From Bacillota bacterium (lineage in GTDB: Bacteria; Bacillota; Clostridia; Saccharofermentanales; Fastidiosipilaceae): a DNA stretch of 62,179 nt. The stretch spans positions 1-62,179 of the forward strand of contig JASGUU010000036.1 in NCBI GenBank assembly GCA_030057555.1. The letters run 5' to 3'. Below the pieces are notes generated by a model. It was not told the origin of the DNA and ran no database searches. It worked only from the letters and a program-made list of their open reading frames with translations. Shown piece after piece: positions 23,419 through 34,510 of this stretch (position 1 is the stretch's first letter; each line of letters begins with the position of its first letter). The translations under genes and the position numbers were made by a program.

Positions 23419-24795
23419 CTAATGGACTCCTTTCGCGGCGGGCATGAGACCCTCGAGGCCGGCGCCTGAGGTGGCGGCGCGCAGCTCGCTGAAGGCGGCG
23501 GGGTCGAGTTCGGCCTCGACGGGGCCTGTGAGGCGGCCGGTGACGGCGCTCGCGACGGCGACCGGGACGCCGGCCAGCCAGACCCTGGACTCCGGGTGGC
23601 CCATGCGGCCGACAAAGTTGCGGTTGGTGGTCGAGACGCAGGTCTCACCGGCGGCGAGGACGCCCATGTGGCCGCCGAGACAGGGACCGCAGGTGGGCGG
23701 CGAAACGATGCAGCCGGCGGCGACGAAGTCCTGCATCAGGCCATCGGCGAGAAGGCGGTTCCAGACCGACTGGGCGCCGGGGATGACGAGGCAGCGCAGG
23801 CCGCGGGCGACGCGGCGGCCGCGCAGCAGGCGGGCGGCGAGGGCGAGGTCGGCGTAGCGGCCGTTCGTGCAGGAGCCGATGACCACCTGGTCGATGGCCA
23901 CATTCTCGGCGGCGGAGGCGCTGATGGAGCGGCCGTTCGCGGGCAGCGAGGGCCAGGCGACGACGGGCTCGAGGCGGCTGAGGTCGATGCGCACGCGGCG
24001 GCGGTAACGGGCGTCGGGGTCGGCCGTTTCAATGACGAAGTCGGAGGCGGCATGGCGGGCGGGCGCGTGCCGCCGGAGCCAGTCGAGGGTCACCTGATCG
24101 GCGGGCATGATGGCGTTTTTGGCGCCGGCTTCGATGCCCATGTTGCAGATCGTCAGACGGTCGGTCATGGAGAGGGCGGCGACGCCTTCGCCCTGGAATT
24201 CGAGCGAGGCGTAGAGGGCGCCGTCGACGCCGATGAGGCGGATGAGCTCGAGGATAACATCCTTTCCCGTGATCCAGGGAGCCGGCTCGCCGACGAGCTC
24301 GACGGCGAGAGCGTCGGGAACGCGGAACCAGGTGCTGCCGGTCGCCATGGCGCAGCCGAGGTCGGTCGAGCCGACGCCTGTGGCAAAGGCGGCCAGGGCG
24401 CCGTCGGTACAGGTATGCGAGTCGGCGCCGATAATGAGGTCACCGGGGGCTGCGAGGCCGAGTTCCGGGACGATGACATGCTCGATGCCTGCCCTCTCCT
24501 CGCCGAGCTCATAGTAGTGCTCGAGCGTTTCGGCGGCGGCAAAGTCGCGCATCAGGCGGCAGTGCTCCGCGGATTTGATGTCCTTGTTGGGAGCGAAGTG
24601 GCTCGGGGTCAGCAGGACACGGCCCGGATCGAAGACCCGGGTGGCCCCGGTCTGTCTGAACACCTCAATGGCGGGCGGGCCGGTGATGTCGTTGGCGAGA
24701 ACGAGATCCAGGCGTGCCTCGATGAGGTCGCCGGCGGCGACCGTCGCCAGATCCGCATGACGGGCCAGGATTTTCTGCGATTGTGTCATACCCAT
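23419..24795 (-). CDS. leuC: 3-isopropylmalate dehydratase, large subunit
   Basis: A 458-aa aconitase-superfamily subunit carrying the 4Fe-4S cluster. The cysteine ligands lie in VIGSCTNGRY and PPTCGPCLGGHMGVL. GADSHTCTDGALAAFATGVGSTD and NKDIKSAEHCRLM (each family-specific) are present. The length of about 420-460 aa is the clostridial/archaeal LeuC class. The start is the ATG of MGMTQSQK, 12 bp after GGAG; a second ATG two codons in is possible. First gene of leuC-leuD-leuB-ilvD-ilvB. I saw no T-box or leucine-rich leader upstream, only the composite repeat. Confidence 0.95.
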   Translation of the reverse strand: MGMTQSQKILARHADLATVAAGDLIEARLDLVLANDITGPPAIEVFRQTGATRVFDPGRVLLTPSHFAPNKDIKSAEHCRLMRDFAAAETLEHYYELGEERAGIEHVIVPELGLAAPGDLIIGADSHTCTDGALAAFATGVGSTDLGCAMATGSTWFRVPDALAVELVGEPAPWITGKDVILELIRLIGVDGALYASLEFQGEGVAALSMTDRLTICNMGIEAGAKNAIMPADQVTLDWLRRHAPARHAASDFVIETADPDARYRRRVRIDLSRLEPVVAWPSLPANGRSISASAAENVAIDQVVIGSCTNGRYADLALAARLLRGRRVARGLRCLVIPGAQSVWNRLLADGLMQDFVAAGCIVSPPTCGPCLGGHMGVLAAGETCVSTTNRNFVGRMGHPESRVWLAGVPVAVASAVTGRLTGPVEAELDPAAFSELRAATSGAGLEGLMPAAKGVH

Positions 24796-25063
24796 ATTGG
24801 CACAGCTCTCCTTTCGCGGTATTCGAAGAGAATAGCCTGTAGTCCGTGGACGCTACAAGGCTCGAGTGCACAGTAAAGCTGATCGCTTCCTGCCGGATCT
24901 GCCGCTCACAGGCGCTGCATCTGTCAGGGCAATGTCATTTGTCCTTCCGCGCCATCCGGCTGCGAAGCTGAAGTTCCCTTTCAACCACCACCTGTGTCAA
25001 TTATCGCTCTGCACATGCTTTCGCCGCTCCAGCCGCAATCATATATGGCTGCCTGATCCGAAA

Positions 25064-25658
25064 TGGGTGCATGCCATATTTGCCGGGACGAGTAAAGCCA
25101 TTTTTCGAGTCTTCCTCAAACACCTGAATCACCGAAGTTATGCGTAACTTGCATGCAGGCATATGGAAGATCACTTCTCCAATTGCCGCGTAGCCGTCAG
25201 CCTCACAAACGGCCGGCATGTGAATGGCATGCGACAGGATGGCGGACAGCGAGGATGACAGGTACGACCCGGCACTTCAGGGATATTGTGAAGCGATTCA
25301 GGTTCTGTTGCTCTGATGCCGTATGATTAAGACGGTACCGACAGGCAGTGTGCCGTTGCCTGCACGCCCCTTTGTGGTCAAGATGAGGACTTTGCCAAAT
25401 TACTTTTTGGATTTCTCCCGATCCTGACCAGAAACGGCCCATTTGTGGTCAAGATAAGGACTTTGCCAAATTATTCTTTGGATTTCTCCCGATCCTGACC
25501 AGAAACAGGCCCTCTGTGGTCAAGATGAGGACTTTGCCAAATTATTTTTTGGATTTCTCCCTGTTTTGACCACCATAAATCCGCAAGCTGCCTTTCACCC
25601 ACTACCAGCCGTCCTCCTGGCCTGTTCATCTGCTTCCCGACAGTCTTGTCGTGTACCC
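25064..25658. repeat. Composite intergenic repeat, copy A (full form, three hairpins)
   Basis: Order of parts: a left module opening with CATATTTGCCGGGACGAGTA and containing CTTCCTCAAACACCTGAA; a middle module with CAGCCTCACAAAC and GTGAATGGCATGCGACAGGA; three hairpin units; and a right module with CCGCAAGCTGCCTTT, GCCGTCCTCCTGG and CGTGTACCC. The same order occurs inverted in copy C at 59.6-60.3 kb. Copy B at 49.4 kb has the ends and hairpins but lacks the middle module. No transposase or conserved frame is evident. The left module in reverse gives a VFEE-like peptide fragment in copies A and B, which may be a trace of lost coding. Confidence 0.8.
25375..25572. repeat. Array of three 56-bp hairpin units, 71-bp period
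   Basis: Units at 25375-25430, 25446-25501 and 25517-25572, each from TGGTCA to TGACCA, separated by 15-bp GC-rich spacers. The inner arms are GCCAAAT and TTTGGAT, with short T-rich loops. The units differ from each other at only a few positions. Confidence 0.9.
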
Positions 25659-25766
25659 ATCTGAAGTCCTCCGCCGCAGCCGCCTGCCGCTTCAAAGCGG
25701 CACGTGATATCATTTCACGTCGAGAATGCGCGCCCGCCGGCGCTGGAAAGAAGCAAAGAGGAGAAG

Positions 25767-27710
<1,944 letters not shown>

Positions 27711-28806
27711 ACCGCCACCAGCCGGTCGGCCACATCGTGAATGTCAAAGCCGGCGGCGCGGATCTCTTCCCGCGTATCACGGCGGCCGCGCGCGGCCTCG
27801 CTGATCAGCAGAGAGGCCCAGCTGCGCGGGCTCTCGTCGAGCGAGAGGAAGCTGACCTCGGGCACCAGCGCCACCTCGCGTGTCACCCGGTCGGAGACGA
27901 CGCAGGGCAGCCCGGCCGCCTGCGCCTCGACCAGCGTCACCGGCAGCCCCTCGTAGAGCGAGGGCAGCGCGAAGACATCCATTGCCTGCAAAAGCCCCGC
28001 GATGTCCGCCCGCACGCCGAGAAAGCGCACCGCATTCTGGAGGCCCAGGGCGGCTGTCTGCTCGCGCAGCTTTGTCTCGTCCTCCCCGCCCCCGATGAGC
28101 AGCAGCACCGCATCCGGACGCCGCTCGAGCAGCTCCTGCAGCACGCGCAGCAGCCAGCTCTGGTTTTTCACCTCATTCATGCGCCCGATATGGCCGACCA
28201 CGAGGCTGTCGTCGACGGCGAGCTCCTGGCGTTTGAGGCGCCGCAGCTCGGGATTGTACTGAAACAGCAGCGGATCGATGCCGTTGGCCACCACGTCGAA
28301 GGGGCGGTTGCCAAACATCCACTGTCCTGCCGCCTCCGAGCAGGCGAGGTGCCAGTCGGCCACGCGGTACAGGAGCGGCCGCAGCAGGCGGTGCAGCCAG
28401 GTCCGCTCCGAGGCCGTGTTGTGCGAATGCGCGATGAGGCAGTCGGCCCCTCCCGCCCGGGCGGCCAGCAGCTCATGCAGCATGGTGGCGTTCTGATAGT
28501 GGCGATGGACGATCCTGAAGCCTCCCTGCTCGACGACCGCCGCGATCTGGCGGCGGCTCTCGCGAATGCCGAGGTGCTTCCCGCGGGCATGGAAGACACG
28601 CCCGCCGAGGCTGCGGATCTCCTCGTCGTAGTCGCCCTCCTCGTCGCTCAGGGCGAGAAAGTCAAACTGCACGCGGCTGCGGTCGAGCGAGCGGTAGACG
28701 TTCATGATGAAGGTCTCCTGGCCGGCCCGGTTCATGATCGGAACGATGTGCAGCACCCGAATCATCTTCTCACCTCTCGTCTCTCCATGTCCGTCACCCG
28801 CCGCCG

Positions 28807-30171
28807 CTACTCCGGCAGCACAAGCGGCTCGGTCTGCAGCGGATCGCTGTCGAGGTCGGCTGCCGTTCTGAGTCCCGCCCGCTCCCGATAGCTGTCGAGA
28901 TCACCGGGCAGGCCGGAGATCCCGAGCGTTGCAAAATAGTCCTCGAGGCGCTCGGCGCGGCGGATCAGGCGCGCCCGCCCGTCGCAGGTCAGCAGGATCT
29001 CGGCACTGCGCAGCTTACCGTTATAATTGTAGCCCATGGCGTGGCCGTGGGCGCCGGTATCGTGAATGCAGACGAGGTCGCCGGGCCGGAGCTCCGGCAG
29101 CTCGCGCTGGATGGCGAATTTGTCGTTGTTCTCGCAGAGTCCGCCGGTCACATCATAGACATGATCGCGCGGTGCGTCCTCCCGCCCCAGCACCGTGATG
29201 TGATGATACGCACCGTACATCGCCGGCCGCATCAGGTTGGCGGCGCAGGCGTCGAGTCCGGCGTACCGGCGGTGCGTGTCCTTCAGGTGCAGAACCCGTG
29301 CGATGAGGCAGCCGGCCGGGGCCAGCAGCCAGCGTCCGAGTTCGAGGAAGATGGCCACGTCGCCCATGCCGGCCGGGCTGAGGATTTTTGCAAAGGCTGC
29401 CTCCACCCCCGCCCCCACCGCGGCGATATCAACCGCCGGCTCCGTCTCGCGATAGGGTATGCCGATACCGCCGGAGAGGTTGATAAAGGCAATGTCACAG
29501 CCCGTCTCCCGCTGCAGCTCGACAGCCGTCCCAAAGAGCAGTTCGGCGAGCTTCGGATAGTAGGCCTCCGCCAGCGTGTTTGAAACCAGGAAGGCATGCA
29601 GCCCGATGCGTTTAACGCCGCGCTCAAGCAGCTGGCCGACCGCCGCCGTCAGCTGCGGCCGCGTCAGGCCGTACTTGGCCTCGCCGGGATTGTCCATGAT
29701 GTCCGTCGTGACCGCGAAGACACCGCCGGGATTGAAGCGCAGGCTGACCGTCTCGGGCCAGGTCTCGAGCAGTCCGTCGAGAACCGGGATATGCGAGATG
29801 TCGTCGAGGTTCAGGATGGCGCCGAGGTCAATGGCGAGGCGGTAGTCCTCGATGGGCGTCGCATTGGACGAGAACATGAGATCGTGCCCTCTGAGCCCGA
29901 CACGGTCGGCGAGGACCAGCTCGGCAAAGGACGAGCAGTCGGCACCGCAGCCCTCCCCGGCGAGGATGCCGAGGAGCGTGGGGTTGGGCGTGGCCTTGAC
30001 GGCGAAATACTCGCGAAAGCCCCGGTTCCAGGCGAAGGCCCGCTGCAGTTCCCGTACCCGGCGGCGGATCTCGGCCTCGTCGTAGAGGTGGAAGGGGGTC
30101 GGCCAGCGCTTGGCGATGGCCTCGGCCGCCTCGAGACTGACGGGCGGGCGTTTCGGGGATGGCAACGTCAT
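28807..30171 (-). CDS. lysA: Diaminopimelate decarboxylase
   Basis: A 454-aa PLP enzyme of fold type III making lysine from meso-diaminopimelate. Lys59 in EYFAVKATPNP binds PLP. FINLSGGIGIPY contacts the cofactor phosphate, and VTGGLCENNDKFA and HDTGAHGHAMGYNYNGKLR form the dimer-interface active site. The extended form with SSNATPIEDY and DIMDNPGEAKYG is the one common in Clostridia and Bacteroidetes. It is odd to find it inside a polysaccharide operon, 13 bp after glf. The ribosome site GGAG fits the ATG. A different amino-acid substrate for surface decoration is conceivable but not needed. Confidence 0.92.
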   Translation of the reverse strand: MTLPSPKRPPVSLEAAEAIAKRWPTPFHLYDEAEIRRRVRELQRAFAWNRGFREYFAVKATPNPTLLGILAGEGCGADCSSFAELVLADRVGLRGHDLMFSSNATPIEDYRLAIDLGAILNLDDISHIPVLDGLLETWPETVSLRFNPGGVFAVTTDIMDNPGEAKYGLTRPQLTAAVGQLLERGVKRIGLHAFLVSNTLAEAYYPKLAELLFGTAVELQRETGCDIAFINLSGGIGIPYRETEPAVDIAAVGAGVEAAFAKILSPAGMGDVAIFLELGRWLLAPAGCLIARVLHLKDTHRRYAGLDACAANLMRPAMYGAYHHITVLGREDAPRDHVYDVTGGLCENNDKFAIQRELPELRPGDLVCIHDTGAHGHAMGYNYNGKLRSAEILLTCDGRARLIRRAERLEDYFATLGISGLPGDLDSYRERAGLRTAADLDSDPLQTEPLVLPE

Positions 30172-30184
30172 GATTGATCTCCTG

Positions 30185-31348
30185 TCATGTCAGTTTTGGG
30201 GTCCCGTATGGCACTGCGCCGAAGTGCCGACGCGCGAGCGCGAGGCTGCGCAGGATCACCTGATCCATGTTGAGGTAGCGGTATTCGCCGAGACGTCCGG
30301 CGAAGAGCCAGCCCGGCTCCGCTGCGGCAGCGCTGCGGTAGAGCTCCGCCCGGGCGCGGTTGGCGGCGTCGAGCTCCGGATAGCAGGGCCTGGCGCCCGG
30401 ACCGGCGGCCGCGGGTGTCTCGTGCACGACGATGCTGCAGTCGAGCCCCGCCGCCTCCTGGCGCCGCCGGACGCCCTCGGGGTCGAAGAGGGCCGGCTCC
30501 GTGCTGCGTGTCAGCGGCGTCGAGGCATCGCAGTGGTTGAGCACGGCCGCCCCCTGCACATTCCTGGTGCCCTCGTGGATCTCGTGGCGGAAGTCCAGCG
30601 AGCGCCAGCCGAGCCTGCCGTAGCGGTAGTCGAAGAAGCGGTCGACGGGTCCCGTATAGAGCCGCAGCCCGGCGAGGGCCCGGTAGCCCCCGGGATCCTG
30701 AAAATAGTCGCAGCCGGTTCTGACATCGCAGCCCTCCAGCAGGCGCCCGACCCATTCGCTGTAGCCGTCCGCCGGCACCCCTTCGAAGGGATCCCTGAAA
30801 TAGCGGTTGTCATAGGTGAAGCGCAGGCCCGTGCGCTCGAGCAGGCTGCCGGGCAGCTCCGTGCAGGGTCTCCCCCACTGCTTCTCGGAATAATGGCGGA
30901 AGAGCGTCTCATAAATCGTCGCCCCGAGCTGCCAGCGGCCGCGGCTCTCGAAGTCGTCCGCACCCGCGGGCGGCGCGACGCGGTCCGCCTCCCAGCGTTC
31001 CCTGGCCTCCGCCGGCGTCACCACGCCCCAGAGCTGCCGCATCGTCCAGAGATTGGGCGGCAGGCTGTAGGACCGGCCTCCGTAAAGCGCCACAGGGCTG
31101 TGCCTGGTCGGCACGAAATAGGCCGTCAGGCGGGCGAAGCGGATCACTTCCGGATCCGAGGCATGAAAGATGTGCGGGCCCCAGAGATGCACGTCGATGC
31201 CAAAGCGCCGTTCGCTGGCGGCGAGACCGCCGAGCTCTTTCTCCGCCTCCAGCACCAGCACCCTCCGTCCGCTCTGCCTCGCGTACCAGGCGAACGTCGC
31301 CCCGGCGAGGCCGGCGCCGACTACGAGAACATCGTAGCGCTCAGCCAC
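30185..31348 (-). CDS. glf: UDP-galactopyranose mutase
   Basis: A 387-aa FAD enzyme converting UDP-galactopyranose to UDP-galactofuranose, a precursor absent from animals and typical of bacterial surface glycans. The FAD loop is VVGAGLAGATFAWYA, followed by EKELGGLAAS and the family signature HLWGPHIFHASDPEVIRF. The substrate region contains LEGCDVRTGCDYFQD, YTGPVDRFFDYRYGRLGWRSL (cited as YTGPVDRFFDYR), and the C-terminal GRLGEYRYLNMDQVI. Length is normal. The start overlaps the aminotransferase stop by 8 bp. Confidence 0.95.
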   Translation of the reverse strand: MAERYDVLVVGAGLAGATFAWYARQSGRRVLVLEAEKELGGLAASERRFGIDVHLWGPHIFHASDPEVIRFARLTAYFVPTRHSPVALYGGRSYSLPPNLWTMRQLWGVVTPAEARERWEADRVAPPAGADDFESRGRWQLGATIYETLFRHYSEKQWGRPCTELPGSLLERTGLRFTYDNRYFRDPFEGVPADGYSEWVGRLLEGCDVRTGCDYFQDPGGYRALAGLRLYTGPVDRFFDYRYGRLGWRSLDFRHEIHEGTRNVQGAAVLNHCDASTPLTRSTEPALFDPEGVRRRQEAAGLDCSIVVHETPAAAGPGARPCYPELDAANRARAELYRSAAAAEPGWLFAGRLGEYRYLNMDQVILRSLALARRHFGAVPYGTPKLT

Positions 31349-32555
31349 GGCTGGCCGGGCCGGCGAGGCGGCCCGCCGTCTCCACCACCCGCTCGACGTC
31401 GGCGTCGGAGAGCAGCGTGTGCAGAGGCAGCGTCACCTCGGAGCGATAGGCAGCCATGGCGTGCGGGTATAAAGCCGCATCAAAGCCGAGTGCACGGTAG
31501 GCCGCGAGCAGCGGCAGCGGCTGATAGTGGACGTTGCAGGCGATGCCGGCCGCGCCCATGTCCTCGATAAAGCGGTTGCGCTCCTCTTCGTCCGCTCCGG
31601 CGAGACGGTAGATCGCGAGATGGGCGCTCGAGCGCTCCCTCTCTCCTGCCGGATGCGGCATCAGCTCCAGGCGTGTCCCGGCGAGCCCTGCCGCGTAGCG
31701 GGCCAGGATGGCGTGGCGCCGCTCAAGGAGCTCCTCATAGCGGGCCAGCTGACTGCGGCCGAGCGCCGCCTGGATGTCGGTCATGTTGCACTTCCAGGCC
31801 GGCTCGACGATGTCATAGGCCCAGGCACCCGCCCGAGTCTTCGCGAGGGCGTCCTTGTTCTGGCCATGCAGCGAGAGCAGCATCATGTCCTGATAGAGGC
31901 CGGGAAAGGCTTCGTCCATCGCACGGTTCCAGCATACGGCGCCACCCTCGGCCGTTGTCAGATTCTTGACCGCATGGAATGAGAAGCAGGTGAAGTCCGC
32001 AATTTCGCCGCACATCCGGCCTCCGAGACGGGCGCCGAGCGAATGGGCCGCATCCGCGATGACGGCGACGCGGCCGAGCGCCTCCTGACGCGCATTACGG
32101 GGCTCGAATCCGGCCCGCCGTTCGCCGAGCAGGCGCATGAGCTCCGCATGATCGACCATGCGTCCGGCGACATCGACCGGGATGATGGCGCGTGTTTTTG
32201 GCGTCACGCAGGCGGCGTAGTCCGCGGCTGTCGGCAGGTAGTCGCCCGGCGCCGTGTCGGCCAGCACGATCGTCGCTCCGACATGGTCGACGACCGAAGC
32301 CGAGGCGGTGTAGGTATAGGCGCTGGTGACAACTTCGTCTCCGGGACCCACGCCGAGCCAGCGCAGACAGAGCTCCATCGCCGCCGTCGCCGAGTTCAGG
32401 CAGGCCGTGCCCGCCGCGCCCGTATAGGCCGAAAGCTCGCGCTCAAAGGCCTTCGTCTCCGGCCCTGTGGTAATCCAGCCGCTCCGCAGGACAGCGACGA
32501 CGCGCTCGATGTCCTCTTCGCGGATATCCGGTGGGGAAAAGGGAATCTTCGTCAT
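31341..32555 (-). CDS. DegT/DnrJ/EryC1-type sugar aminotransferase
   Basis: A 404-aa PLP enzyme that aminates a nucleotide-linked 4-keto (or 3-keto) sugar. Lys197 in FSFHAVKNLTTAEGG forms the Schiff base. IADAAHSLGARLGG holds the cofactor Asp, and SGWITTGPETKAFE is the family opening. It directly follows the 4,6-dehydratase gene with a 4-bp overlap. That pairing matches PglF-PglE, which turn UDP-GlcNAc into UDP-4-amino-4,6-dideoxy-GlcNAc. No matching acetyltransferase (PglD type) is in the window. The exact sugar is an inference. Confidence 0.9.
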   Translation of the reverse strand: MTKIPFSPPDIREEDIERVVAVLRSGWITTGPETKAFERELSAYTGAAGTACLNSATAAMELCLRWLGVGPGDEVVTSAYTYTASASVVDHVGATIVLADTAPGDYLPTAADYAACVTPKTRAIIPVDVAGRMVDHAELMRLLGERRAGFEPRNARQEALGRVAVIADAAHSLGARLGGRMCGEIADFTCFSFHAVKNLTTAEGGAVCWNRAMDEAFPGLYQDMMLLSLHGQNKDALAKTRAGAWAYDIVEPAWKCNMTDIQAALGRSQLARYEELLERRHAILARYAAGLAGTRLELMPHPAGERERSSAHLAIYRLAGADEEERNRFIEDMGAAGIACNVHYQPLPLLAAYRALGFDAALYPHAMAAYRSEVTLPLHTLLSDADVERVVETAGRLAGPASRG

Positions 32556-34510
32556 GCCGGCAACTGTCCTTTCGCATCGCTCCCCGCCGCCCGCAGCGTC
32601 TCGACCTCATCGGGATCCCAGACACTGTCCCAGGCCTCCAGCTGGGGACGATAGCTCGCGAGCTCCGCCGCGAGCGCTTCCTTCACCACGGCAGCCGGTT
32701 CGTCGACGATGCGGACGAGCCGCCCAAGCATCGCCTCGAGCTCGGCCACCGACTGCTGCTGCGAGGCGCAGACCATGATATCGCGGTTCTCCGTCTTCAG
32801 AGTCTCCTCGTCGGACATCTGCAGCTCCTCATAAAGCTTTTCGCCCGGTCTGAGACCTGTGAAGACGATTTCAATATCGCGGTAGGGCTCATAGCCCGAG
32901 AGACGGATGAGGTTCTCGGCGAGGTCCAGTATGCGCACGGGCTCGCCCATGTTGAGGATATAGATCTCGCCGCCGCGGGCCATCGAGGCCGCCTGCAGGA
33001 CGAGCCGCGCCGCTTCGGGAATCGTCATGAAGAAGCGGATGATATCCGGATGCGTTACCGTTACCGGACCGCCGCGGGCGATCTGATGGCGGAAGGTCGG
33101 AATGACCGAACCGTTTGAGCCCAGCACATTTCCGAAGCGGACTACGGCGAAGTGGGTCCTGGAGCCGCGGAAGAGGCCCTGCACGAGCGACTCCGCGATG
33201 CGTTTCGTGGCACCCATGGCGTTCGTGGGATTGACGGCCTTGTCCGTGGAAATCATGACGAAGCGCTCGGCGCCATGGCACTCGGCGGCACGGGCGACAT
33301 TGAGCGTCCCGAACACGTTGTTCTTCACCGCCTCGCCGGGACTGTCCTCCATCAGGGGGACGTGCTTGTGGGCGGCGGCATGGAAGACGACCTGCGGGCG
33401 ATAGCGGGCAAAGACCTGCTCCAGACGTGCCTCATCGCGGACCGATCCGATCATGACGACGAGATCGAGGTCCTCGGGCGCCTCCTCGGCGAGCTCGTTG
33501 CAGAGGTCGAAGACACCGTTTTCGTAGATGTCGTAGAGCACCAGACGCCGCGGCCGGTAGGGCAGCAGCTGGCGGCAGATTTCGGAACCGATGGAGCCGC
33601 CGCCGCCGGTGACGAGGATGGTCTTTGCCTGCAGAATGGCCCCGATGGCCGCCGTGTCGAGATGAATCTCCTGCCGTTCGAGAAGGTCCTCCACCCGCAC
33701 CTCGCGGAGCTTGAGCGGCTGATCCTGGTCGAGAACCATGTCGCTGATATCCTGAGCGGTCTTCAGCCGGCAGCCGGTCGCCACTGCGAGGCGATAGACA
33801 TCGCGGCGCGAGGGGGCGTCAAGCGAAGGGATGGCGACGATGATCTCGTCGATGCGGTACTCGCTCGCCACCCGCCGGATCTGGTCACGGCCTCCGATGA
33901 CGCGCACACCGTGGATGCGCTTTCCCCATTTGTTCGGGTCGTCATCGATGCAGGCAACCGGCTCGCCGAGGCGGAGGGGCGCATCCTGCATGCGCGAGAT
34001 GAGGAGGCTGCCCATGTAGCCGGCCCCGATGACGAGCACACGGGTGACGCCGGCGGAGCGGGGGCGCCAGAAACTCACAAAGCGGCGGCGCCGGGCCACG
34101 AGATGGAGGGCGATGCGGACGCCACCGCAGATGAGCAGCATGGTGATCCAGACAAAGACATACATCGAGTAGCGCATGCGGTTCTCGACGAGAATGGAGA
34201 CGAAGAGGCCGGCGCCGGTCGCCACCAGCGTCACCAGGGCGATCTGAACCATCTCGCGCGTCCCGCTGTACTGCCAGAGACTCGAGTACATCCCGCCGAG
34301 GCCGAAGATCAGGAGCCCGACCAGGGAGATTGCGAGCATGGTTTCCTGGCGCAGGGGCACAAAGGCCAGACCCTGCGCTTCCGGAACGGAGCGGAAAGCC
34401 TGGGAAACAAAAAAGTAGCTGAACCAGATGCCGAAGAGATCGAACAGGATCAGTACGATGCGTCCTGCCCGACTATCGACAAATTGTCGTATCCGGGACA
34501 ATATTCTCAC
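32552..34510 (-). CDS. Membrane-bound nucleotide-sugar 4,6-dehydratase (PglF/CapD/FlaA1 type)
   Basis: A 652-aa protein with four membrane helices at the N-terminus (about 18-40, 56-75, 88-107, 115-138), a first Rossmann domain (VLVIGAGYMGS, 158-168) and a second, catalytic SDR domain with TGGGGSIGSE at 301-310. The active-site stretch STDKAVNPTNAMGATKR has Met where ordinary SDRs have Tyr, the hallmark of the PglF/CapD class. It makes UDP-4-keto-6-deoxy-GlcNAc, the substrate for the adjacent aminotransferase. The start follows a 232-bp gap containing two hairpins, where a new transcript may begin or an attenuator act. Confidence 0.93.
   Translation of the reverse strand: MRILSRIRQFVDSRAGRIVLILFDLFGIWFSYFFVSQAFRSVPEAQGLAFVPLRQETMLAISLVGLLIFGLGGMYSSLWQYSGTREMVQIALVTLVATGAGLFVSILVENRMRYSMYVFVWITMLLICGGVRIALHLVARRRRFVSFWRPRSAGVTRVLVIGAGYMGSLLISRMQDAPLRLGEPVACIDDDPNKWGKRIHGVRVIGGRDQIRRVASEYRIDEIIVAIPSLDAPSRRDVYRLAVATGCRLKTAQDISDMVLDQDQPLKLREVRVEDLLERQEIHLDTAAIGAILQAKTILVTGGGGSIGSEICRQLLPYRPRRLVLYDIYENGVFDLCNELAEEAPEDLDLVVMIGSVRDEARLEQVFARYRPQVVFHAAAHKHVPLMEDSPGEAVKNNVFGTLNVARAAECHGAERFVMISTDKAVNPTNAMGATKRIAESLVQGLFRGSRTHFAVVRFGNVLGSNGSVIPTFRHQIARGGPVTVTHPDIIRFFMTIPEAARLVLQAASMARGGEIYILNMGEPVRILDLAENLIRLSGYEPYRDIEIVFTGLRPGEKLYEELQMSDEETLKTENRDIMVCASQQQSVAELEAMLGRLVRIVDEPAAVVKEALAAELASYRPQLEAWDSVWDPDEVETLRAAGSDAKGQLPA

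Larger units (their letters stand above)
24796..25766. other. Divergent intergenic region, mostly composite repeat copy A
   Basis: It separates the minus-strand leu-ilv operon from the plus-strand ABC-F gene. 24796-25063 shows no clear structure beyond the leuC ribosome site (AAGGAGAG). 25064-25658 is the composite repeat. 25659-25766 carries the ABC-F leader with its AGAGGAG site. No credible gene is seen. Confidence 0.7.

Noticed and set aside
24796-25063. T-box leader for leuC
   Set aside because: CGCGGT occurs near 24815, but the rest of the T-box sequence (pairing with tRNA CCA end) and a terminator/antiterminator are not seen.
24866-25147. 93-aa plus-strand frame upstream of the composite repeat
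   Set aside because: No ribosome site, no resemblance to known proteins, and its second half is repeat sequence.
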